Source: Episyrphus balteatus
Lineage: Eukaryota > Arthropoda > Insecta > Diptera > Syrphidae
NCBI RefSeq assembly: GCF_945859705.1
Contig: NC_079136.1
Span: forward strand, 79,794,867 to 79,858,866
Reading direction: 5' to 3'
DNA: 64,000 nucleotides
The notes below the pieces were generated by a model. It had not been told where the DNA came from. It saw nothing but the letters and a program-made list of their open reading frames with translations, and made no database searches. The position numbers were made by a program, and so were the translations under genes. Below are positions 12,033 to 23,858 of this stretch, piece after piece; the first letter of the stretch is position 1; every line of letters starts with the position of its first letter.

Positions 12033-12285
12033 ACATTTTGTTTGTTATTTTTGTATATTTTAATTTTTTATTTTTCACAACATTTAATTATTTATTTTGC
12101 AACGCGAATATTGAAATATTCTTCGCAACCCATTACCTAAAGTCGCAAAATTGAGCCCGATGATGTTTTTTTTTTTAAACCGAAACGCGTCGCAAAGTAA
12201 ATAATTAAATGTTGTGAAAAATTTCAATTTTTTTAAATTAAAATAAAATTAAAATATACAAAAATAACTAACAAAAATTTTTTTT
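12033..12285. repeat. Imperfect palindrome with ~75-90 bp arms
   Basis: The block at about 12033-12106, containing CACAACATTTAATTATTTA, pairs with about 12190-12283, containing TAAATAATTAAATGTTGTG. The loop of about 90 bases has CG-rich steps (CGCAAC, AAACGCGTCGC). No coding capacity. It could be a MITE remnant. Confidence 0.6.
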
Positions 12286-13282
12286 TTAATTTAATCGAAG
12301 CAAATCGGCCCAAAGTCAAAAATTATCATGGGTAAGAAAAAATAATTCCATTTAAAAATTAATATTTGAGCAATTAAAAAAGATATTAACATTTTTGAAA
12401 TGCAGGTACAAAGTATAGCATTTCTTCTAAAACTCAAGACATTAATGAAGTTTTTATCATAAGTATTACGGAGTTATTAACATTAACATGAGAAAAGGCA
12501 TACCAAAGTAAGCGTTTTCTTAAATCATCGCTAAAGGGTATCAACTTTGTAGATAGAGAGTTACTGTAGAACAATTTTTTTCTTAGAATATATCCAAGAA
12601 TCATCCCTTAAAATCTTCTTATCTCATCCCGGGACACCCTGTATATTTTTATTTAGGTATATTTACATATATACAATTTTTCAAAGTTAAAACAACTTTG
12701 ATTTAAAGATGTTATATAACGGCAAACCACTTTAAACTAACGATGTTCTACTTTAATTTTAAAATTTTCGTCTTCAACGCAAAATCATTCCAAAAAACAG
12801 TTGAATCAACGTGGTTTTCCTTGATTTTAAGTTGTTTTTTCCCTCAGTGTATAAAATAGTGCCAGGTCCTCTTCACAAAAAAAAAAAAACAGTTGAAAAT
12901 ATGATGAAATATCTATGACAGTTAAACTCGGTATCTACTATGAGAAGATTAATTAGAATTTCTGACTAACTGAAATAACTTTTTTATTGGATTTATAAAG
13001 AATGGATGGAAAAGTAGATCTAGTCATATCGTCTGTGTACGTGGATTTCATTTTTCTACTTAACCAAACCAACATGTTTTTTTTTTTTGTTCTCATACAT
13101 ACATGAACCACCCTGTTTTAGTTCTAGGAAGAGTTCTCTTGCAATAGAAATTATTCGTTTCTAATTGTATTAGACATGAAGCCATTCGATTAACAAACAG
13201 ACGTCTAATTAAGTGAATTGACTAGAAGGTACAACTACGGACGTTCTCGTTGAATACATTCATACAATGTACTCGTACCTAC
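12286..13282. other. AT-rich gene-free stretch
   Basis: Non-coding. Positions 12627-12646 contain CCCGGGACACCCTGTATA, a motif often found at ends of insect repeats; a weaker relative (GGAACACTCTGTATATA) lies at about 46822. No other feature. Confidence 0.45.
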
Positions 13283-13414
13283 CAACTCTGACTGGACCTT
13301 ATTCACTTCCATGGCAAGGCAATAGAGGATTCCAGCTTCCAGACGATGAATTTTAATATCTACAAGTTCTTGCCGTATAACACGGTATTGGGTCTCCCTA
13401 AGCTTCTTATACAT
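13283..13414 (-). CDS. Coding-like island, possible exon of unknown gene
   Basis: On the minus strand, an ATG at 13414-13412 opens 44 codons (start MYKKLRETQYRVIRQEL, later LEAGILYCLAMEV) that end exactly where a donor-like GTAGGT begins (13282-13277). Composition is charged and helix-prone, unlike the low-complexity K/F-rich frames around it. No family was recognised. Caution: the plus strand of the same interval also stays open for about 40 codons (YSYLPTLTGPYSLPWQGN, ending at a stop near 13351), so the coding strand is unsure. It may be an exon of a long-intron gene or a fossil. Confidence 0.3.
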
Positions 13415-14500
13415 TGTGTACGATATGCATACATAACTAAGTTTCACTCACACAGAGCGACAAGGGATGAAATGAAAAAGCAACTGAGTTTCGATGTAAC
13501 ATTTCGCTTGATTCCCTTTTCTTTTTTAATCAAATGATATATCTTCATCGATGGGGAATTAAATAGCGGGAAATAGAAAATTAATTAAGGCAATCAATTA
13601 TTAAAAAGGTCTTTATTTGGGTTAATGGACTTAGAGGGGTGGGGGTGAGGGAAAGGTGTATAGCTTCTTGGCTTGATAAACTTCTTCATTTTATATGTCT
13701 TAAATAATTAATTTTAAAACAAGACCAATATCCAAGAATGATATTTAACTTATTCAAATACTCTAACATTGATATGTTTCTTATTTTTTGTTATTTTGAA
13801 GGATGAGAAATTCGAAACTAATATTTAATGGATAGTTTGGAGATTAGAAGGATTATTTTATAGTTTTTTTTTTTATTTGTGTTTGTAAAATAGGTAAAAG
13901 GTAAAATAATATATCTTTTGAGGGAAGCATAGGTTTGATTTTGAGTATGGTTGAGGATAAAATTGATTGCAACCAAGAAGATAGATGAATTTTGTTGAAG
14001 AATCCTTTTGGTTAAATCATGAGGGGATACAAAAGTCAAATCAGGAGGTATATTTGATCAAAGGTTCTGTTATACTATTTTTCATTATTAATTGAAAATA
14101 TTTATCTTTTAAGCTCACTTACCTAGGTACATAAATAATATATATACCTACCTATTATTGTTTGTTATTTTTTTTTTACTTCCAAGGCTCAAAATCAATT
14201 TATTAAGATTCAATACTACCCACTTGCCAAATTTCTTAAGCTATCACTCTAATTGATCAAAATGCGATTAACAACTTTTAACTCAAAGGAGTTTAATTAG
14301 ACTATATAATGTGATACCAAGGTGCCTTGGCAGGCCGTGTGTATATAGGCACGTAGTATAGAGCTATCGAATCATAGTACATTTTGGTTTTGAGCCACAG
14401 TTAATTGGCTTCCAATTTTAGATTGATTTTCCTAAACAAATTCAGAATTTGGTTCCAAATACTTCTTCACCGAGACCCTAGATTTACCTTCGGATATCCA
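13415..14500. other. AT-rich gene-free stretch
   Basis: Nothing supported. A G-rich run is present at about 13635-13655. Confidence 0.5.
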
Positions 14501-14504
14501 CCGA

Positions 14505-14725
14505 ATTCCACCGGACTACAGCTGCACCACCGTCCGCAGCACTTTTTGATCGCTGCACAACCGCTGCACCACCGATGCACCACGTCCACACTATTATCAG
14601 AAATTTCTATTGTGCCGCACCACCGCTGCACCACATCCACACAGTTTCATTTGAAAAAATAAGAAAAAATTAACCGCACCACCGCCGCACCACGACTGCA
14701 CCACGTCCGCACCATTTCATTTTGA
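14505..14725 (+). repeat. GC-rich ~10-bp tandem repeat (CCGCACCACG-like)
   Basis: Decamer-like units CCGCACCACC, GCTGCACCAC, GACTGCACCAC and TCCGCACCAT recur in three clusters separated by AT-rich linkers. Two larger units repeat the order decamers, then TTTCATTT, then an A-rich tail. This patch stands out from an otherwise very AT-rich region. An inverted partner lies at 14946-14989. Confidence 0.75.
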
Positions 14726-14807
14726 ATGAAAAAAAATCTATTCTCGTACATACAAATGTTTAAGTCGTCTTCAAAGTTATTTTTTACAAATTGCCAGTTC
14801 GTACAAA

Positions 14808-14888
14808 CATGACTTGGTCGAGTGGTTAAAGCGTTGGATTTCTAATTCAAAATGCTCTGGATATTCGGGTTCGAATCTCCTTCTCGTC
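14808..14888 (+). tRNA. tRNA-Ser-like pseudogene (A and B boxes kept)
   Basis: The sequence aligns along most of its length with insect tRNA-Ser(GCU). It has a D arm with A-box TGGTCGAGTGG (14815-14825), anticodon stem TTGGA/TTCAA around loop TTTCTAA, a serine-type long variable arm containing TGCTC, a B-box GGTTCGAAT at 14868, and 3' acceptor TCTCGTCG. In the loop the base that should be G34 is T, giving TCT (an Arg codon reader) on a serine body. The 5' acceptor strand no longer pairs and the T stem has mismatches, so it is not a working tRNA. It could be a pseudogene or the head of a tRNA-derived SINE. Confidence 0.6.
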
Positions 14889-14902
14889 GGAGAAGGAGAT
14901 TC
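14873..14902. repeat. Perfect hairpin fused to the tRNA 3' end
   Basis: GAATCTCCTTCTC, then the 4-base loop GTCG, then the exact reverse complement of those 13 bases. The first arm is the T-arm and acceptor of the tRNA-like sequence, so the 3' half of the tRNA has been duplicated in inverted form. Confidence 0.85.
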
Positions 14903-14989
14903 AATAATCGAAAATTATGTACCATGGTGCAGCGAATTTTGTATACAAAATGAAATGGTGCGGACGTGGTGCAGTCGTGGTGCGGCGGT

Positions 14990-16934
14990 AACTTTATTTT
15001 TTGCGCATTTATTTTATTTTCAAGCTGAATAATCGGACAAAAAGCAATCAAAATAAAAAAAGGCCATAATGTTTATCAGCTGATCACTCGGATACCTGAG
15101 GTATATCAGAAATTCTCGGATACCTACAGATTATTTTTTGACAGAAAATGGTTCATTTCTTTTCTAATTTTTAACATTGTTTACAACAACAAAAAGCTAT
15201 CCGATAGCTTTATGTTAGGTGTTTGAACGTGCCCAATGAGAATTGAGTTGTAATTCTTTCGTTGGCCTCAAAAAATATAAGAACTATTTTTTCAGTTTTA
15301 CTCCGATTTTAAATATATACCGGGGGTTGGTACAATATACGAATGTTCTAAAAGCTATCATCGAAAGAAAACAATGACCTCAGGGAGGCATTTTATTACC
15401 TTTGCCCTATGCGTCAGCTTCTTTGACGATATGGTCGCATAAACCATTGATAAAGCTACTCAATTTAAATGTGTTGCCCCAGAAGAAAAATTATTCATAT
15501 TTTATCTAAACTGTGTTTCTAAAAGTAATTTTTGAACAGAAATTACTTCAAAAAGTGTTCATTACCTATATTCACATAGCGCATTCATTTTATCATATCA
15601 ACGCTTAGTAATTTAATAAAAGGATTTGAAACTAACTCTTTAAAATTAAAGTAAGAGTGAGTTATGTATTTTAAGAACCTCGTCATTTTTGTAGAAATTC
15701 AAACAAAACACAAACATTTCTAGGATTTTGTTTACAACACATTAAAATAATCGTTTTTATAAAATGGCACTTCTTAGTCGACAGAGACATTCATAAATAC
15801 CTCGAATAAATGTGAAACTTTCATAGAAAAGCAACCTTTTTTCTTGGAAGAATGGTATAGTAGAAAATAGCTACTGAATGTATGAGATGCGTCCTTGTCC
15901 CACTTGAGTGATGATTGTTATATCTAAGCTCTATTTTTTTTTTCTTCTTTTATTTTTGCAATTTGAATGATGAATGTCCTTCTTGCCGTTCTTTGTCCTG
16001 CCTCTCCATTTGTCGACGTCCTTTCGTGGTATAGAATTCTTATATATAGGGGTAGAAAAATATATATGAAAAAAAAAAAACAAAAACCAAAAGAGTGAAA
16101 AATCTTTTCTACTTATGTATGAACAGTGATAAATGTTAAAAAAGGAGCAACCTTTCACCAGAAGCTTTCATAAAACAAATTCTAATGATTTTTTCAAGAC
16201 TCTATACTGTACTACTTATGAGATGATACATTACCTTTTTGAACGCCCATGAACACATTTCTCTTATTATTCATACTCAAATATGACACATTCATTCACA
16301 AGGGATCATATGTCTAGGTTTTTGAGGAATGAAAAGAACAAATAGGTTCAACGTTCTTTGTTTTAATAAATTTTTGTTCTTAGAAAATAATGTCTTTAAA
16401 TTAAAGGCTTAGATGTATTTATAATGGGTTAAACTCAAATAAAAACATTAATAACAAAAAAATGAAGAAATAAATTCTTTGGTAGGTACTAAATAAACAA
16501 CTTTGAGTTTTTTTTTAATAAGATTTAGTAAATGTGTATGAAAAAAAAAAATCAAAAACCACAAAGTTTGTTTTTCAAAGGAAAAAAACACCAAATAAAA
16601 TTAAAATCAGCTTCAAAAAAAGTATGCAATTTGATTTCTTTTATTAAGATTCATTTTTAGAAAAGTTTTTTTTCTAACTAATTTTTTTTTAAGTAATTTT
16701 TTGAAAAACAAATATTTTAACAAATAGTTAATATTCCATTTTGGAGCTAATCAACACCTTGAAACCAAAATTAAAAACAAATTCAATCCAATCCAAGTCA
16801 ATATCGAAAATTTGATGTTTTTTAAAATAATTTCAAACATATTTGAAGAATCCAAAAATTGGTTTTATTTTGAGGCATTTAGATTGAAAAAAAAAAAAGT
16901 GTTCTATTTCAGGTTCCGTAAATAAAAACCAACA
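14990..16934. other. AT-rich gene-free stretch
   Basis: No gene seen. A small perfect palindrome, AAAGCTAT-CCG-ATAGCTTT, lies at about 15193-15211. The rest is AT-rich spacer with A/T homopolymers. Confidence 0.5.
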
Positions 16935-17645
16935 CTTAAGGGGGGAAAGCCCTCTGGAATTGTTTTATTTTTTCATTATTAATTTTGTGCCTAAAAAAAT
17001 CATTTATCTACCGAAGAAACTATTTAAGTGGTCTTAGCCTTAAATAAAGCCTCAAAAGTCCCCAGATAGTCCTGAAATCCATGCGTTCCGAGCCTACCAC
17101 ATTACAAAAATGAAAACTTTAAACGAATTTTTCTCGAAACACGGTTTTTTTCGCGCCGTGCAACGTAACTCAAAAACAAGCTATCGACTTGAAATAAATT
17201 GCAAATTACTCTTTAATTTATTGGTCATTGCATGAACCTAAAAGTTCAATATAATTTCCACAATAAATGTTTTTTTTTAACAATTTGTTTATAAAAAAAC
17301 ATTGTGTTTTTCGTTTTTTTGGTCTCTAATTTTTATTTTACACTTTTTTTTCTGCTAAATTTAGGTTCATGCAATGCGTATAAATATATTTTAATGGAAA
17401 AAAATTTCTCTTTTGATTATAAATAATTAACTGGACCTGGGCATTGCACGGCGCGCAAACGCGAGGCATCAATTTTAAACGGCTGTAGGGCCGCCATTTT
17501 TTTTTTTATTGCTTCAAAAAAATTGTGTTAACACTTCATGATGTCAATAACATCATGTATTTTTCCAAATTTTAATTAATGCTTTCAGTTTTCCAAAAAA
17601 AATTCTTGAAAAACCCGTCATCCAGAGGGATTTCCCCCCTTAAGT
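16935..17645. repeat. Nested decayed palindrome
   Basis: The outer pair is ACTTAAGGGGGGAAAGCCCTC at 16935 against GAGGGATTTCCCCCCTTAAG at about 17624. The inner pair is GCGCCGTGCAA (about 17154) against TTGCACGGCGC (about 17444), then CATTGCATGAACCTAAA against TTTAGGTTCATGCAATG, and CACAAT...TGTTTTTTT against AAAAAAACATTGTG at the centre near 17290. The mirror symmetry over ~700 bp suggests an old foldback element. A minor hairpin with TGATGTCAATAACATCA sits at about 17540. Confidence 0.6.
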
Positions 17646-17975
17646 TTTTTTTTAACAAAAGCGTTGGAGCCATTTTTGAGAAAATTAAAGCTTTTCATAA
17701 TTGGTACCTATTACAGATACCGTTAGTTTTTGTTAAAAAAATTCTGCAAAGATTACTACATACCAAGTTTGAATTAAGTAGACAAATCCGTTTAGGTTGT
17801 AGCTCCTTATACAGAAGGTATTCCATATACCAACTGACATTTTGGCAGACAGATAGACGGACGTGCGGGACTCACTTTTTTACATTTTTTACCAATGCGT
17901 AACTTAAAAGTATGTGTTATAATACCAATATTGCATGAACAAAAAGCCAATAAAAAGTACGTATACGCCACAGTG
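17590..17975 (-). repeat. GTCY-core dispersed repeat, minus-strand copy
   Basis: On the minus strand it reads GTGGGT/AGTCCCGCA-like, (GTCY) run, CAGCCTAAAC-like, TCAAACTTGGTA, then ACTAACGGTA and a CAAAAATGGCTCCAACG block. This is the same order as at 42.4-42.7 kb. The plus-strand end carries TACGTATACGCCACAGTG (17958-17975). The structure resembles dipteran mini-me/DINE-type elements with a GTCY microsatellite core; classification is by resemblance only. Confidence 0.6.
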
Positions 17976-20131
17976 TACGTTAACAACGTGCAAATAATAT
18001 GAATTACATCATTAGGCTAGATGCTAACACACCCTAATTGAAATAAAATAAACACTTGCATTTAATAATTGAATAACAACAGCTCAGAGACCAATAGTAT
18101 GATAACCTTTGAAGCTTTGAGAAAGCAATTGAAAAATGAAGCCTTATCGAGGGAACACTTAGCGTACCAGTTCCGATCCAGGTAAAACGGACAATCTTAA
18201 AAATTCAAAAAAATTGCATCTGTTCATTCAAAACATAATATTTAATAATATTGTTTGGTACATAATAAGCTCAAAGTCTTTTTACGAAACCTTCTTTATT
18301 ATTTTTATTTTTGTTGCCCTGAGATATGAAATTCCAATTCAAGAACTACTTCACAGAATAATTTTTTTTTAAATCTCTATAAAGAAGATGAATGTCCTTA
18401 CTTGATTCAAATCTAAACCAACTTAGCAATTAAATAGAAGTAATTTGTATACAAAAATTCATACTTTTCTCAACAGTCGTCAGTATCTACCCTGAAGTGA
18501 ATTGAGAGCTACTTTGCTTTGCTCCAACATGTTTTTTGAAATGCAATCTATCTATTTAATTGGTCAACTATTTTCTATTTTAAACATCCAAGAACTATTG
18601 CTCATGGCGAAAGTAAAGATATCTTTCTTAGCATTTTTTTTTTTTTTGTTTGCAATCACTTTTTTGTATCACTCTATGGTTGGCTAGTATCTATGCACAT
18701 TTACAAAAGGCTTAAGTAAAATCTACGAAAAGGGAATGTACCGAGAATAAAGGATTGTATTCACTAGGTACTGGAAAATTTTCTCCAGAGCCCTTAGGTA
18801 CTCAATCACCATAGAAACATCAATAAAGAGTATTTTGTGTTGCAAAGAAAGGCAATGATTCTTTCAAAAGAGGGCTTTTTGAATTTGATCTTTATACCCT
18901 ACCCACTAACGGCAAATTGAGTGAGATATACACACTGCTATCACACCGAAATACACACACAAACAGTAAAAGGATAGCAAACATTCACTTTATATATAGA
19001 TGCGATGCGACAGTGTATTAGGAACACAGGACAATCTTTTAGACCACCAGATATGGAAAGAGAGAGACAGATAAAGGAGTTGTACTCAATCCGTTTAGTG
19101 GTTTCTTTGGCTTAAAATCATTTTGGTGACATATCCTATCCTAGTGCTGTTAGGTACAAGGTACCAACAAGCTTTTACAAATTGAAAACTCTAAAATTCT
19201 GCATCTTACATAAATAATGTGAAATCCTTAACTTGAACAAGTCTGTTCAAAATTTAATTAACTTTAGGTTTTGGGAATGCGTGGTCATAGGTTGGTTTTT
19301 TGGTTTGACAATTATTTGAAAAGTATTGGATTTTGTTCTTAACATCTAAGGATGAAATAAAGTAAGGCTCTTTTCAAAGTGATTGAGTAAACTGTCCAAG
19401 CAAAATTATTCCCACATTTTAAGTTTGGTATATCAAATTTCTATGTATAGCCTTCGGGTATGGGTATGAAAGCAATTTGCATTTTTGAATTTTCTGGTGT
19501 CTTAGTTTTGATTGTTGATGATGAATTGAAAATTTATTAGCTATTTGGCAAAAAAAGATGAACAATGGTCAAACGAATGTTTTTCAAAATTTTTAGGAAA
19601 TAGGTCAAACGCAGGATTTTGATCAGGGTTGAGCAAAGTGATTTAGGGCAAACACAAATAAAAGGCTAAAAGTAATTACTTTGTGTTAGGAGAGTTAATG
19701 TGGTAAGAAATATGAACGAAATTAGAACAAGGTGAAAATTGATTTGTACACTATTTTTATTTCTAACCGATTTGGTTAGAAATCAGAAAAAAGGAAACAA
19801 ATTTGTTTTAATTTTTTTTTTCTGTGGAAGATTTTTATAATTTTTTTTAATTTTTTGGACTTCTCCATCATCGCACCTAATGTTAATTTAGATAAGAGCA
19901 AGTAGAAAGTGATAAAAAAGTTGCAATTCTAGTGACTTTTTCAATTCACTTCAATGGTTTTTTATAGCTAAAACTTTGTAAAGGCTGGTCCTAAAATTTT
20001 GTAATTATTTTCAAATGATATTATTGTGACTTATTTCTGATTTTTACTACCTCTTTAAAAGTAAATTATTTTATTAAGTCGCTTTAATTTGCGTTCTATC
20101 CCAAATGCAATATTGTTACCGAATTTCACTA
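17976..20131. other. AT-rich gene-free stretch
   Basis: No coding or RNA feature found. The stretch at 18890-19090 is less AT-rich, with CACAC runs and no frame of interest. Confidence 0.5.
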
Positions 20132-20135
20132 TTAA

Positions 20136-20348
20136 CCCTCTTTTTTGCAGATTTGGTTTATACTTTTTCATGTCGCTAGAACTTTTTTTGGTCTCACTCT
20201 TTTATAAAGAATCATTATATGAAATTGATGTAGAATTATCCGAGAAATCCGAATATTGTATTCACAATTCCCACCCTCATAAAGACACTATTTGTGGCCA
20301 CTTTTTATTTTTGTCCTACCAAATTCGCACCCGTGTGCCGACAGAGGG
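20136..20348. mobile_element. Short element between TTAA sites, CCCTCT...AGAGGG ends
   Basis: TTAA at 20132-20135 and 20349-20352 bracket 213 bp beginning CCCTCT and ending AGAGGG. piggyBac-type elements duplicate TTAA and often start CCC. The terminal repeat seen is only about 6 bases, so the call is tentative. The open frame crossing it is not convincing. Confidence 0.4.
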
Positions 20349-20352
20349 TTAA

Positions 20353-21329
20353 CCATGATATTCCTATAGACAATTCAGATTCTTGTTTCCAATCTTAAAG
20401 TAATACCAATTTCAGAATTTTAATCAATATTATTATAAATTAGTTTTTGAAATAGACCCAAATTTTCTCTACACCTACAAAAAAAAACACCCTTTCACAT
20501 GAAAAATATTTATGTACTTAACTTTTTCGTAATTTAATTACCTTGGCAACGAAAACATTTTTAATAAATTTCGTCAGAGAACCATTGATTTCATTTGACT
20601 TATCGCGGAATTTCCTTATTTCCCAAAAAAAAAAAACATAAGTTTACCATTTTTTTACATAGTTTTTCTGGTACACATTCTGAATTTCAACATTCCACAA
20701 AAAACTCATATTTCGAATTTCATCAGTGTATCAAAAGACACTACCTAAATTTTGCATAGACTCTTTTGATCCTTGATTCCTATTGCAAAATTAAACTTTT
20801 TGCCAAGTTTCATGAAGGTTACAACTATAAGTTTTGTCGGTTATACATAATTCATCAAAAGCCCCAGCCTTAAAAAATCTTCTTAAATTTTAAAATTAAT
20901 AGCTTTTTTATCACTAACATAAGGAGCATGAAAAATACCTGAATGCAAATCACAAATCACAATCACAAAAAAATTACGTATACGCCATAGAGGCCGACAA
21001 ATCATTTTAGAATCGAATAATCTAGAATTTATATTTTATTTTTTCGTATCTTCAAATGATCTCCTTAGACAAATAATTTACTGCATTAACATTCAAACTC
21101 CAGTATTAATTGAACCCTAATTTATCCGATTAGTAATAATAAGCATATTGCCATTTCGATTAAGAAACTAATTTTTGTATAAAAATTTCTTAAAATCCCT
21201 AAAATTACTTAAATTTCTATGATGAATTCTCAATTAGTTAAATGCCTTACATGACCCTTTATGTAAATCCCAAAAGGATGTACTTATGCACTTTACAAAC
21301 ACACATCATTATATAATTTAATTTGTTTT
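20353..21329. other. AT-rich stretch with dispersed-repeat fragments
   Basis: Contains ACACCCTTTCAC near 20489 and CTTTTTGCCAAGTTTCATGAAGGT near 20798, both similar to sequence at 33.8-33.9 kb in the same order, so this is a diverged copy of one dispersed family. A copy of the TACGTATACGCC motif lies at 20975. No gene. Confidence 0.45.
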
Positions 21330-21573
21330 TTATTTTACCTCTTTGTTTTACTCCTTAAATTCCATTAAAAACGCATTTTCCTTTTTATTTTTATGTTATC
21401 TATATATATTTCGAGGGCCTTTTTGCCTCATCATCAGTATCAAAAATATTAACAATTAATGATTTAATTCGTTATCTGTTTCCTTTTAAAAATTATACAA
21501 ATTAATTTTTCAAAAATAAAAAAAAAATGCGTTTTTAATGGAATTTAAGAAGTAAAACAAAAAGGTAAAATAA
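21330..21573. mobile_element. MITE-like inverted repeat with ~50-bp arms
   Basis: TATTTTACCTCTTTGTTTTA through CCATTAAAAACGCATTTT (about 21330-21379) pairs with about 21523-21573. The 140-bp loop includes TCGAGGGCCTTTTTGCCTC and no frame. No clear duplication was found. Confidence 0.65.
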
Positions 21574-23850
21574 GAATTATAAGTTCTTAATCCAGTAATA
21601 CAAAAAAACCAAATATATTTAATTTGTTTTCCCCAAAACTTATAAAATCACTTATCGGGATTATCTGCTTTTATGTGATCATTGATGATTTTCAATTAAA
21701 CTATACAATGTGTGGGAAGAGCTTTTGTCTAAATAAATAAATCTATTCAAGTATTTTTATAAGTAAGTCTAGAGGAATGTCAGTACACACGCAAATAAAG
21801 AAGAGAGTCTTATCGACAATAATGTCGATAAGACAAAAAGAAAACAATAGCTAGCGCACATTGAAATTGAAATACGATACGTTAATACCCAATTTTCAGA
21901 TTTGCTATTATTTATTTTATTCCGATTTCAAGAGATAATTTCCAGAGTCTTATTTCACTAACTCTCGAAAGCCTGGGCATAAAAAAAAACATCTCATCCA
22001 CTGTCATGCTATTTTTTTTTTTTGTTCCCAACATACGTGAAATTGTTATTTAAGATTTTTTTATCACAAAAGTATTTACATCAGCTTAAGGTTATTATGT
22101 AGTAGGTATCTTCTTAAGATATATATTTATTATAATATATGTATGTATATATAAAAAAAAAAACAAAACAAAAGCAAAATGTAAGGACAAAACAAAAAAA
22201 CAAAAAAAAAAATGAAAATGGAAACTATACACCGATTTTTTTTGTCATTTCCAATTTTGTTTGTCGAATATAAAAGCATATTCATTTGACATTGACTATA
22301 TACAAAAGTGTATATTGAAGGTAGGTTGGTTCGTTCTGGTAGGTAACAGAATAACAAAATATAGAACAATGCCAAACAAAATCCCTGGAAAGTATCATAT
22401 AAATCCGATATGCTTGCGGATATCTTTTCATCTGCGATTGAAGAGCTTTACCTAAACACGGATAACATCGCATAGGTATACCCTGCCTATACGTAGCTAT
22501 ATAGCTATGACATTGAATATTGTATAGGCTGTGCCATACGAGTTCCGGCTACAAATGTGACGACACACACGCCAAGGGAAGTGAAAATTATTTACATCCA
22601 TTTTCATTCATTCCTTTCTTACTTAGGGGGTATCTTGTGTGTGTGAGTTGAGCCAAAACAAGTTTGTGCGTAGAGAAAAGATTTTCAATTTCTCTAAACT
22701 CTTGAGGACATAACAAAAAAAAAAAATTTCTGAACGTACAAGTTTTGCTTTTATATTGATTTACATTACGTTACGAATATATATAACAATGGAAGTCTTT
22801 TTCGAATGCTATATAGTAGGTACCTATGCTTTTAAATCTAAATTAGAAGGTGTTATTTTACGATTGAAACTCCATTACCAGTTTTGTTGACGTTTTTTTT
22901 TTTTGTTTGTTGAAATAAGGCTTTGATGTTCAAATTAAATCTCCTTGTGACTTTAAGTTTATGGATATTCTTTGCGAAAAAAATAAACACAATGGAAATG
23001 AATGACTGTGGGATTTCCTTAGGTATTTTACCTTCGCTTTCCTTCACCTTCGTAGTTTTTTAACTAAGTGAAAAACAAAAACGATAAATCTATGAAATAA
23101 CAACTCAAAGATATAGGATGACAATAAAATATTCATGCCTGCACACAAGGGATAAACTTCACATGTTAGGTAAACATTTTTTTTTTTGTATAAAAAAACA
23201 TATTTGTCCATTTAGAAATAAGGCACGATTTAAGTAATGAAAAATAGTAATTAAATTGAACGTTTTTCCACACTTTTGTTTTGTTTTACCTGGGAGAAAC
23301 ACTTTTTATAATTTTTTATAAACAGATATTTTTTCTTACAAAAAACCTAGTTTTGTACTTTAGGACAAGTTAAGGATTTTTAAATAATCGAACTCGAGAA
23401 AACTATTTTTCCAAAAACACGTTTGTTTAAGACCATCGTCTACCGAAGAAAAGAAATCATTCCATCGCCATTGTATGTGTCGGGCTTTGGCCTTTGCGGT
23501 TCCTTGATAGACATTTGTGATCCTAAGTAAACTTTAATTAAAATTACTGACAAAAAGTTTGACAATTTTTTTTTCAATTTTCAAAAAAAGTTTGACTAAC
23601 TAAAGCTTATACTCGTTTTTATTTTTAAGACGTTAAAAAACTTGAAATAATAAGAAAATGGAATGCTCAAAAAAAAAAAAAAATACAGACTTCTATGGAT
23701 CAAAACTTATATGTATAACGGTTTTCTCATGGTTCCCAAATTAAAATGAGACCGCACTGTAAGCAAGAGCTTTCAAATACAATTTTTAAAAAAAGTTGGA
23801 GCAAAAAAGTCTATTTATGATGGTGACAATATATTTTTTTTTTTTGAATT
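21574..23850. other. AT-rich gene-free stretch
   Basis: A-rich and T-rich low complexity near 22150-22220 and 22895-22910; patches at 22380-22680 and 23440-23530 are less AT-rich but show no motif. Confidence 0.5.
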
Positions 23851-23858
23851 GTGAGTAC

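Larger units (their letters stand above)
14681..14989. repeat. 44-bp perfect inverted repeat enclosing a tRNA-like sequence
   Basis: Positions 14681-14724 are the exact reverse complement of 14946-14989; the stem consists of the GC-rich decamers plus CAAAATGAAATGG. The 221-base loop contains the tRNA-Ser-like sequence and its hairpin. A single-stranded copy would fold into a very stable stem carrying the tRNA-like arm. Confidence 0.85.

Noticed and set aside
14808..14888. Functional tRNA
   Set aside because: The acceptor 5' strand does not pair, the T stem has mismatches, and the anticodon does not match the serine body.
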